The translations under genes were made by a program, and so were the position numbers. From positions 1-13,399 of the forward strand of contig CANRLD010000032.1 in NCBI GenBank assembly GCA_947631375.1: DNA of 13,399 bases, given 5' to 3'. How positions within the stretch are numbered: the stretch's first letter is position 1; every line of letters begins with the position of its first letter. The notes beneath the pieces were generated by a model. It worked only from the letters and a program-made list of their open reading frames with translations. It was not told the origin of the DNA and did not search any database. The DNA comes from an uncultured Methylophaga sp. (lineage in GTDB: Bacteria; Pseudomonadota; Gammaproteobacteria; Nitrosococcales; Methylophagaceae). This document shows positions 1-6,082 of the stretch, piece by piece.

Positions 1-1204
1 TGTTGTGGTTATAAATCTGCCAGTGGCCTTTACTCATAAAATACTGGCAAGCATAAATCGGTTTATTGTTAAACACGCCGATGCGCCAGTCGTAATCGGT
101 AAACATAAATTCCTGTAACAGAATAATCGCCGACTGCTGAAAAAATTCAGCCGCATTATGGCGCAATTCATCAGCATTATTTACTTTGATAACCCCTTTG
201 GAAAAGGCACCATCCGGTATTTTTAATACCAGCGGAAAGGTGGCTTCGGCACAGATCTTTTCCAGTCCGGCCTTGTCGTTGCGATACAGTAGATGTGACT
301 CCGGCATCGGTAAATTGTGCTTTTCCAGCAGCTCTTTTAGATAGATCTTGTTGGTGCAGCGAATAATGGAGGTGGGGTCGTCTACTACCACCAGCCCCTC
401 ACTTTCTGCCCGTCGTGCAAATTTATAGGTGTGATTGTGAATAGCGGTGGTTTCACGGATAAACAAGGCGTCATACTCCGCCAGCCGGATATAGTCGCGC
501 GGCGTGATCAGTTCAACATCAATTCCAATGCGTTTGCCACTAGAAATAAAACGTTTTAAAGCAGCCATATCACTGGGAGGCATTTTTTCATCAGGATTAT
601 GCAAAACCGCCATATCGTAGCGATATGGTCGACGTTTGGCCGGTTTTCGCCACAGTTTGTGACTAAATGCGTCCAACGCATTGGCGAAACGATCCTGTTC
701 CGCTTCGGAAAGTTGATTTAATGCGCCTGCTTTTACCGCAGAAATAAACCAGTGTCCTTTGTGAACGAAGGTGATTTCAATGATCGGACAGGGGTATTGC
801 TCAAATATCTGCCGTGCCAGTTTTTGCAGTCCTTTAAACTCGCACTGACCAAAAAACACCTTCAGGGAAAAATGGCTTTCGGTTTGTTTTTCACTACTAA
901 TAATCACTTTGTCGAGATGAGTGCCGAAGTCTGATAAATCGTAGGCGTACAGGCTTTTACGAGACAGATCATTAATAGTACGCAGCCCTGGCATTACCCG
1001 GTGGCCACGCGCCTCGGCCACCATCGAGCAGTAATAGCCGGGACTTAGGTATTCCAGCCCATGACAAAGGTTAATTATTTGCGCACGATCGGCAGCGTGG
1101 GGCGACGGGGCTTGCAGATAGTCATCAACAGCAATGACTTGAGCGCTCGGAAAGTAAGGAGCCCAGTCTTCAATATTTTCAAGAATTATCAAATGGTTAG
1201 CCAT
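1..1204 (-). CDS. RLAN-domain RimK-like ATP-grasp ligase (3' end beyond window)
   Basis: This is the N-terminal 401 residues of a RimK-family ATP-dependent carboxylate-amine ligase, a class that joins an amino acid (often glutamate) to a carboxylate through an acyl-phosphate. Residues 1-180 match the RLAN (RimK-like ATP-grasp N-terminal) domain: a start of type MANHLIILEN, then DWAPYFPS (13-20) and SPGYYCSMVAEARGHRV (54-70). The ATP-grasp part follows: FIRETT (248-253), VVDDP (273-277), the lid and nucleotide-binding stretch LVLKIPDGAFSKGV (325-338), and DWRIGVFNNKPIYACQYF (372-389). The last metal-binding part lies past base 1. The reading frame stays open upstream of 1204, but the ATG at 1204 agrees with the usual start of the family; the upstream SD is weak (GAGAC). 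It is divergent from the DUF2817 and GNAT-peptidase genes, the known context of RLAN ligases. The substrate is unknown. Confidence 0.9.
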   Translation of the reverse strand, partial: MANHLIILENIEDWAPYFPSAQVIAVDDYLQAPSPHAADRAQIINLCHGLEYLSPGYYCSMVAEARGHRVMPGLRTINDLSRKSLYAYDLSDFGTHLDKVIISSEKQTESHFSLKVFFGQCEFKGLQKLARQIFEQYPCPIIEITFVHKGHWFISAVKAGALNQLSEAEQDRFANALDAFSHKLWRKPAKRRPYRYDMAVLHNPDEKMPPSDMAALKRFISSGKRIGIDVELITPRDYIRLAEYDALFIRETTAIHNHTYKFARRAESEGLVVVDDPTSIIRCTNKIYLKELLEKHNLPMPESHLLYRNDKAGLEKICAEATFPLVLKIPDGAFSKGVIKVNNADELRHNAAEFFQQSAIILLQEFMFTDYDWRIGVFNNKPIYACQYFMSKGHWQIYNHN

Positions 1205-1370
1205 TGTGTCTCGGTGTGGGTGCAGGTCAGTGATAGCCGTACTTGGTGCATCATAAGATGAATTTGTCGTGGTGGTGATAAATCTTTTTGCCACAGCACA
1301 GATTATCTGGTCAAAATCGCAAAAGTCCCCTATTCTTCGCCCAGTTTTTTAGTACAGGAGAGTTGTTGCC
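1205..1370. promoter_or_regulatory. divergent intergenic region between the RLAN ligase and DUF2817 genes
   Basis: This 166-base stretch separates two divergent genes whose families tend to cluster, so it should carry both promoters and any shared control site. For the plus strand a weak candidate is TTGCCA at 1288-1293 with CAAAAT at 1312-1317 (18-base spacer), each a poor match to sigma-70 consensus. A Shine-Dalgarno ACAGGAG at 1354-1360 precedes the ATG at 1371. I found no convincing minus-strand promoter and no clear operator palindrome. The role is inferred from gene arrangement. Confidence 0.35.
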
Positions 1371-2441
1371 ATGTATGCAGAAGCCATTTTGAGCGCATTT
1401 TCACAACGCTATGCTGGCGCACGAGACAAGTTTATCTCCGCCGTGGAAACCAGCTCCATTGTTGAGCGGATAAACAATATTGCGCACCCGCTACGTGGCC
1501 CGAAAAACGAACGCTTGTTTTGCGATATTGCTTGGGCGGGTAATCCAAGATCCAGAAATGTTTTGGTACTGGTTTCAGGGGTACATGGTGTTGAAGGTGG
1601 CGTTGGCTCGGCGATTCAATCTGATTTTGTTGGCAGACATCGACGCTTGCCGGCCGATGTTTGCGTGGTGATGGTGCATGCCTTGAATCCCTGGGGCTTT
1701 GCCTGCGCCAGCCGCAATGACCATGAAGGGATTGATATTAATCGTAACTTTGTCAATTTTGCTGACACGCAGCCGGACTCTACGGAGGCTGTCGCCATCT
1801 GGAAGCAACTGATAAAGCAGCCCGCGACGCTGGAGAGCGTGGCTGAACAGCGTGAACAGTTCGACAAACTTAGCCAGGGACAGTACAGCGATGCTGGCGC
1901 ACTGTATTTTGGCGGTAAGGCGATCAGTTGGTCGCGGCAGATTATTGAAGATCTGGTGGCGCAATTAAAACCGGAAAAACGCCAGAAAGTAGTGATTATT
2001 GATATCCATAGTGGTCTTGGCCCTTATGGCTATGGCGAATTGATCAGTGATCACCCCGATGGCAGTGCGGGTCAGCAAATGGCACGAGCATTATTTGGGG
2101 CAACCGTTGCCGAGCCGGCATTGGGTACGTCGGTCTCTGGGGAAAAATATGGGCTACATGATTATTTCTGGCATAAACAAGGCGACAACGTGTGCTTTCT
2201 AACACTGGAGTTTGGCACCTTTGGCAGTCAGCAAATGTTGAACGTCCTGTTTGCCGACCAACAGTTACAGCAGTCCGGCAAGGTTGACTGGTCAGAGCAG
2301 AAAACGCTGGATATCAAACATGCCATGCAAGACTTCTTCTGCCCTGACGAAACGCAGTGGCAGGAGCTGGTACTGTTTCGTGGCCGGCAGGTCATTGAAA
2401 TGGCATTAGAAGGGTTAACAGCCCATGAAAATGGCAGCTAA
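1371..2441 (+). CDS. DUF2817 M14-like zinc carboxypeptidase
   Basis: The 356-residue protein has the zinc carboxypeptidase (M14-like, DUF2817) layout. The zinc ligands are visible as HxxE in SGVHGVEGG (His72, Glu75) and a third histidine in IIDIHSGLG (His213). The Asn-Arg pair that binds the substrate carboxylate in M14 enzymes is in DINRNF (Asn124-Arg125). The catalytic glutamate candidate is Glu280 in LTLEFGTFG. No signal peptide is seen, so it should act in the cytoplasm, removing or hydrolysing a C-terminal or amide-linked residue. The actual substrate is unknown. The start at 1371 has ACAGGAG ten bases upstream. Its 3' end overlaps the GNAT-peptidase gene by 17 bases, so the two are probably translated together. 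It lies divergent to the RLAN ligase, which suggests it processes a product of that ligase (inference). Confidence 0.9.
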   Translation: MYAEAILSAFSQRYAGARDKFISAVETSSIVERINNIAHPLRGPKNERLFCDIAWAGNPRSRNVLVLVSGVHGVEGGVGSAIQSDFVGRHRRLPADVCVVMVHALNPWGFACASRNDHEGIDINRNFVNFADTQPDSTEAVAIWKQLIKQPATLESVAEQREQFDKLSQGQYSDAGALYFGGKAISWSRQIIEDLVAQLKPEKRQKVVIIDIHSGLGPYGYGELISDHPDGSAGQQMARALFGATVAEPALGTSVSGEKYGLHDYFWHKQGDNVCFLTLEFGTFGSQQMLNVLFADQQLQQSGKVDWSEQKTLDIKHAMQDFFCPDETQWQELVLFRGRQVIEMALEGLTAHENGS

Positions 2442-3555
2442 CGGACAGATAGAAAATACCGTCATAAGACCGGCCACGCTGGCCGATGTGGATAGCTTGT
2501 GGATCATTGAAACAAGCTGTTTTGGCAGTGACCAGCTATCCCGCCGCAGCTTTAAGTGGATGATTGAAAAGGCCAATGCCCTGTTGCTGGTGGCCGAACA
2601 GCAGCATGTTATTCTGGGTTACGTGTTGCTGCTGTATGCGCGAGGCACATCTTTAGCCCGTATTTATTCGCTGGCAGTATTGCCCGAATACCGGCAGCAA
2701 AAAGTTGCCGGCAAATTAATGCAAGAAGCCGAGCACGCAGCTCTGGCCGCCGGGCGGAGTTTTATCCGGCTGGAAGTGCGTGTCGATAACCCGACAGCGA
2801 TCATGCTTTATACCAAGCTCGGTTATCATCAGTTCGATATCGTCAGTGATTATTATGCTGATCACGCCAATGCGCTGCGAATGATGAAGGTGTTGCAGCC
2901 ACAGCCGGATGAGCTACCGCAACAAGTCGTTCATTACCCGCAAAGTACCGATTTTACCTGCGGCCCCGCCAGCCTGATGATGGCAATGAAAACCCTGCAA
3001 CCAACATTACACCTGGATCAAGGATTGGAGTTGCAGTTGTGGCGGGAGGCCACCACAATCTTTATGACCTCGGGACACGGTGGTTGCAGCGCACAAGGGC
3101 TGGCCCTGGCGGCCTGGCGCCGTCACTTTGATACCACCTTAATCACCAATAGTCATGACGTGCCGTTTGTTAACAGCGTGCGCAGTGAAGACAAGAAAGT
3201 CGTCATGGAGCAGGTGCATCAGGATTTTATGCGTCAACTGAATAGTTCGACGGTCAAGCAACAGACCCGGCCACTGGATGTCAATGTGCTGCGTGAATAT
3301 CTTAATGATGATGCATTAGCGGTGGTGTTGATTAGCTCCTATCGACTTAACAGGAGCAAATCTCCGCATTGGGTGGTACTGGTTTCTATCTCGGACACAT
3401 TTGTCTACTTCCATGATCCGGATATCGATTGGGATGACGATAAAACGCTTACCGATAGTTTCTATGTGCCGGTTACTCACAAAGAATTTAACCGGATGTT
3501 AGGCTATGGCAAACCACGTTATCAGGCGGCGGTGATTCTGCACCTGGCAACATAA
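2425..3555 (+). CDS. GNAT acetyltransferase fused to a papain/C39-like cysteine peptidase
   Basis: Two catalytic domains share one 376-residue chain. Residues about 12-157 are a RimI-type GNAT domain: VIRPATLADVDSLW, SLAVLPEYR (82-90), LEVRVDNPTAIMLYTKLGYH (116-135). Residues about 168-376 are a C39-like/papain-fold peptidase: an oxyanion Gln173 and nucleophile Cys179 in QSTDFTCGPASLMM, His315 in SPHWVVLV, and an acidic residue in HDPD (Asp331 or Asp333). In Pfam's description the GNAT-peptidase fusion is the near-constant neighbour of RLAN ATP-grasp ligases, as here. The acetyl-CoA pyrophosphate loop is unusual: RQQKVAG (90-96) has Lys93 where the family normally has glycine. The start at 2425 has AAGGG at 2410-2414 and lies inside the end of the DUF2817 gene. 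It has no signal peptide and no membrane segment. It probably acetylates an amine and cleaves a peptide; the substrates are unknown. Confidence 0.9.
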   Translation: MKMAANGQIENTVIRPATLADVDSLWIIETSCFGSDQLSRRSFKWMIEKANALLLVAEQQHVILGYVLLLYARGTSLARIYSLAVLPEYRQQKVAGKLMQEAEHAALAAGRSFIRLEVRVDNPTAIMLYTKLGYHQFDIVSDYYADHANALRMMKVLQPQPDELPQQVVHYPQSTDFTCGPASLMMAMKTLQPTLHLDQGLELQLWREATTIFMTSGHGGCSAQGLALAAWRRHFDTTLITNSHDVPFVNSVRSEDKKVVMEQVHQDFMRQLNSSTVKQQTRPLDVNVLREYLNDDALAVVLISSYRLNRSKSPHWVVLVSISDTFVYFHDPDIDWDDDKTLTDSFYVPVTHKEFNRMLGYGKPRYQAAVILHLAT

Positions 3556-3619
3556 GCGACAGTTAGCGGGCGAACTCGCACGGCGATATTGAGTCTCTGC
3601 AGTACAGGAGAAATAAACC

Positions 3620-4081
3620 ATGTTGAATAAACTGAAGCAGCTATTACAGCGTGAATTAGGTGATGTCGAAGGAGAAAATATCGGCCCATCGCCGGTTTCG
3701 GTGAAGCTTGCCGCCGCTGCATTGATGATCGAAGTGATTGCCGCAGACTACCATTTCAGAGACGAAGAGCGGGCATTGCTGCTGGCGATATTGCAAAAGC
3801 GCTTTTCACTGGATGTCGATACCGCAGAAAAACTGCTTGAAGAAGCAGAACAGGCGCATAAACATTCGACCGACTACTTCGCCTTTACTTCGGAAATTAA
3901 CCGCCGCTGCGATCAGCAAAAGAAAATCGAATTCATCCACACATTATGGCAACTGGCAAATGCCGACAATGAAATTCATCAGATTGAACAACATGTTATC
4001 CGTCGTATCAGTAATCTTTTACACGTCTCTCACAGCGATTTTATTGCCGCTAAAATCGCCGCAACTGGGCAAAAGGCATAA
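3620..4081 (+). CDS. TerB-family helical protein
   Basis: This 153-residue, all-helical, soluble protein resembles the TerB family (tellurite resistance protein B, PF05099). Two related helical halves each carry an acidic turn: AADYHFRDEERALLLAIL (41-58) and ANADNEIHQIEQHVIRRI (113-130), which in TerB-type folds can bind a metal. The second half fits the usual TerB pattern of an acidic turn followed by H..E...I..I..LL. A Shine-Dalgarno ACAGGAG lies at 3604-3610. It starts 64 bases after the GNAT-peptidase gene on the same strand, with no terminator between, so it may be read from the same transcript. Stand-alone TerB proteins are common and usually not linked to tellurite; no other ter gene is in the window. 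I infer a scaffold or stress role only loosely. Confidence 0.75.
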   Translation: MLNKLKQLLQRELGDVEGENIGPSPVSVKLAAAALMIEVIAADYHFRDEERALLLAILQKRFSLDVDTAEKLLEEAEQAHKHSTDYFAFTSEINRRCDQQKKIEFIHTLWQLANADNEIHQIEQHVIRRISNLLHVSHSDFIAAKIAATGQKA

Positions 4082-4202
4082 GCGAAACGGTGTACTGAGC
4101 ACGGAGCCGCCTGATGGAATGGCGCTGCCCCGGCAGTCATTGTTATCCCTCGGGCAATATTGATTTAAGCAGATTTTTATTTACTAACAGGAGGAGCGGA
4201 AT

Positions 4203-4499
4203 ATGGCTGCCGAATGGACAGATAAAGATGAGCGTCAGTATCAACATATTGCAGAGCAACAGAAAAAGCGCGGTAAAAAGTCTGACAAGGCAGAGGAAAT
4301 TGCGGCGCGAACCGTTAACAAGCAGCGTCGAAAAGCAGGCCGGACACCTTCGAAAATAACGCAGGGAACGGGAAACCCCAACTCATCTCTGCAAAGCCGA
4401 ACAAAGCAGGAGCTGTATAACCGGGCCAGTCAATTAAACATCAAGGGACGAAGCAGGATGAACAAGTCGGAACTCGTGGCGGCCATACAAAAAAGATAA
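4203..4499 (+). CDS. small basic protein with C-terminal Rho_N/SAP-like domain
   Basis: The 98-residue protein is very rich in Lys, Arg and Gln. Residues 1-48 resemble a small conserved N-terminal unit often labelled 'plasmid stabilization protein': EWTDKDERQYQHI followed by AEEIAARTVNKQRRKAGRT. Residues about 63-97 match the Rho termination factor N-terminal fold, which is SAP-like and binds nucleic acid: TKQELYNRASQLNIKGRSRM then NKSELVAAIQK. The link between them is a flexible Gly/Ser/Asn stretch. A perfect AGGAGG lies at 4189-4194, eight bases before the ATG, so translation should be strong. It lies 121 bases past the TerB-like gene and converges on the DUF748 gene. There is no sign of an antitoxin or a plasmid, so the 'plasmid stabilization' label should not be taken literally; a nucleic-acid binding, possibly stress-related, role is inferred. 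Confidence 0.75.
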   Translation: MAAEWTDKDERQYQHIAEQQKKRGKKSDKAEEIAARTVNKQRRKAGRTPSKITQGTGNPNSSLQSRTKQELYNRASQLNIKGRSRMNKSELVAAIQKR

Positions 4500-4521
4500 T
4501 CAGCTTACGGCTTGTAGCGAC

Positions 4522-5667
4522 TTATTCGCATGGCTGCCAGATTGGTGCAAGACTGCAATCTATTGGCTTCGGTTTTGCTGTGGCATCTGTTGATGGCGTA
4601 GAGGTTGGCTCTGCTGTTGGGGCGGTTTCTCGGCCAAAATCATTGTCAAATGCATCGACAAACGCATTGCGCAGAATCGCGATAAAAGCTTGCCAGGCGC
4701 TCATTTCAGGATCATCCAGATTACCGCGGATCTCAATTTGGCTGGCAATCCGATCTTTGGGTGTGTTGCGAAAGAGTTGGCCGAAAGCACCAACGACCGC
4801 TTGCCAGGCGGCGCTGAATACGCCTTGTTGCAAATCTTTTTCCAGATCAAAAATTTCTACATTATCGAGGATCGGTTTGGCATATCCCGTTAGCTGGGCA
4901 TTGTCAGCCTGCAGCTCCATAACAAAATCACCGTTGCCGGATTTGAAATTAAAATTGCCATAGGCTTCGGCAAAATTATTCAGCTTTAATAAATCAATAC
5001 CCGTTACTTTAAGATTGATATCAAAGTTGTGAAAGTCACCAAGCGGGTCCAGCTGGCCATTGAGACTGGCATTGGCATTATCAAAAAGCAGTCCGTGAAG
5101 GGCGAAATCAGCAAACTCCGGCCCACTGTTTCGATCGGCGTTGCTCAAATGGGTAATTTCGCCATTGAGTTGAGAAAAGACAATATGAACGGGAGGGCTG
5201 GAGGTGAAGTTATGAAAGTGGATTTTGCTGTCCTCGATATCCAGCCGATCAATTTGCAGCGGCAGAATTTCCTGAACAGCTTGCCGCCAGGTCGATTTTT
5301 CAGCAGGTTGTTGCTTTTCAGTGCCGTCATCTACCAAGTGCATCTCTGCCCTGGCTAGCGCAACATCGGCAACAATTTTTCCTTTAAAAAGAGCGCTCCA
5401 GCTGACCGAGGTATCGATGAGATCGGCCTGGAAAAAAACAGTCTGCGGATGTGCCTTGTTGGTAATTTGCAGATCGGTGACTGAATACGCGCCTCGCCAC
5501 AGGTGGATATCTACCTCCGCAACCTTGCCGTGATAATCACCCATATCAGCAAGCTGGTCATTCAGGTAGTCCTTTACAAGGGAGGGCAGTTGCAGGCGAA
5601 AAACAACTAAAACCGCTGCCATTATAAGCAGAATAGTTAACGTTACTGACGTTCGGTGGGCATTCAT
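4522..5667 (-). CDS. membrane-anchored DUF748/AsmA-like protein
   Basis: The 381-residue protein has one N-terminal membrane helix (about residues 8-26, TLTILLIMAAVLVVFRL) and then a large beta-rich region facing the periplasm. Patterns such as VTDLQITN, ADLIDTSVSWSALFKGKIVADVALA and QIDRLDIEDSKIHFHNF are characteristic of DUF748/AsmA-like proteins, the group related to bridge-like lipid-transfer proteins of the envelope. This copy is short compared with most AsmA-like proteins. The C-terminal part ends in a Thr/Pro/Ala-rich low-complexity tail (about 346-367) and two cysteines close to the end. The start at 5667 has AAGGGA at 5675-5680, seven bases away. It stands alone on the minus strand and converges with the Rho_N gene with only 22 bases between stop codons. 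I infer an envelope role; the exact function is unknown. Confidence 0.8.
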   Translation of the reverse strand: MNAHRTSVTLTILLIMAAVLVVFRLQLPSLVKDYLNDQLADMGDYHGKVAEVDIHLWRGAYSVTDLQITNKAHPQTVFFQADLIDTSVSWSALFKGKIVADVALARAEMHLVDDGTEKQQPAEKSTWRQAVQEILPLQIDRLDIEDSKIHFHNFTSSPPVHIVFSQLNGEITHLSNADRNSGPEFADFALHGLLFDNANASLNGQLDPLGDFHNFDINLKVTGIDLLKLNNFAEAYGNFNFKSGNGDFVMELQADNAQLTGYAKPILDNVEIFDLEKDLQQGVFSAAWQAVVGAFGQLFRNTPKDRIASQIEIRGNLDDPEMSAWQAFIAILRNAFVDAFDNDFGRETAPTAEPTSTPSTDATAKPKPIDCSLAPIWQPCE

Positions 5668-5754
5668 AATAATGTCCCTTTTGCGGGTGTTATTTCACCT
5701 TTACGCTGGAAGATAACAGCGCCGCTCATCTTTTTGAGAGTCGGTGGTGCCAAA

Positions 5755-5785
5755 ACAAAATAGCCGTGCGACAGCTTTATTTTGT
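5755..5785. repeat. AT-rich inverted repeat, 8-base arms
   Basis: ACAAAATA at 5755-5762 is the exact reverse complement of TATTTTGT at 5778-5785, with GC/GC inside and about 15 bases between the arms. It lies about 90 bases upstream of the DUF748 start, so it could be an operator or a weak hairpin. No known regulator site is recognised. The short arms could also arise by chance in AT-rich DNA. Confidence 0.4.
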
Positions 5786-5863
5786 CCAGCAAGCGAGGAA
5801 GCGCATTAACTTGAGTCAAGCAATAGCAGAGAAGTTTGAACGCTTCATTGACTGTCTACCCTT

Positions 5864-5962
5864 CGTCGTTGCGAGCACAGCGAAGCAATCCAGCCCCCAT
5901 CCTGTGTCTTGCAGCCAAAGCCCGACTGGATCGCCGCGGCTTGGTCGGCCTCGCGATGACAG
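5864..5962. repeat. dispersed imperfect palindromic repeat (REP-like)
   Basis: The left arm at 5864-5893 begins CGTCGTTGCGAG and ends GAAGCAATCCAG; the right arm at 5926-5962 begins CTGGATCGCC and ends CTCGCGATGACAG, which is close to the reverse complement of the left. The ends pair well and the centre pairs less well. It resembles a family of non-coding palindromes found dispersed in many unrelated bacterial genomes, with cores of the type 'gtcattgcgag ... gaagcaatccag'. The right arm has drifted more than the left. Only one copy is present in this window, so the family assignment rests on my memory of this core. Confidence 0.65.
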
Positions 5963-6011
5963 GTTGTTCGGTTGAAGATAAGTTAGAAAAATAAAAGACT
6001 TGGCAAAGTGC

Positions 6012-6055
6012 GTCGCCAAAACAAGCTGGGTGATTTTTCAGCTGATCTTGGCGAC
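6012..6055 (-). terminator. long hairpin after argH, possible terminator
   Basis: GTCGCCAA (6012-6019) pairs with TTGGCGAC (6048-6055), and AGCTG (6024-6028) pairs with CAGCT in 6039-6043. Between them AACA/GATC adds one A-U and two G-U pairs and one mismatch. The loop is about ten bases. It lies 28 bases past the argH stop, where a terminator is expected. The minus-strand U-rich run (roughly 5987-5999) starts about a dozen bases after the stem rather than at its foot, so it is not a textbook intrinsic terminator; it may instead protect the mRNA end. Confidence 0.4.
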
Positions 6056-6082
6056 TCGCATGCGATTTCGATTAGCGTGGAA

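Larger units (their letters stand above)
5668..6082. other. gene-free stretch between the DUF748 gene and argH
   Basis: These 415 bases hold no gene I can support. Short open frames on both strands (5766-5975 plus, 5816-6019 minus) run through the dispersed palindromic repeat and encode the low-complexity peptides that such repeats give in translation. The stretch should hold the promoter of the DUF748 gene near 5700, where I see no clear sigma-70 pair, and the end of the argH transcript. The three structured elements in it are listed separately. Confidence 0.6.

Noticed and set aside
1205..1303. Upstream extension of the RLAN ligase (frame open to a GTG near 1294)
   Set aside because: The ATG at 1204 agrees with the family start; the extra residues are Thr/His-rich and not like the domain.
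3620..4081. A tellurite-resistance operon
   Set aside because: Only a lone TerB-like gene is present; no terA, terC, terD or terZ nearby.
4082..4202. A terminator between the TerB-like and Rho_N genes (CTGC/GCAG near 4124-4136)
   Set aside because: Only four base pairs and no following T-run.
4114..4359. Open frame overlapping the Rho_N protein gene
   Set aside because: Out-of-frame shadow of 4203-4499, which has a perfect SD and a recognisable domain.
5766..6019. Open frames on both strands (69 and 67 codons) between the DUF748 gene and argH
   Set aside because: Both run through the palindromic repeat and show its typical low-complexity translation; no SD and no recognisable domain.
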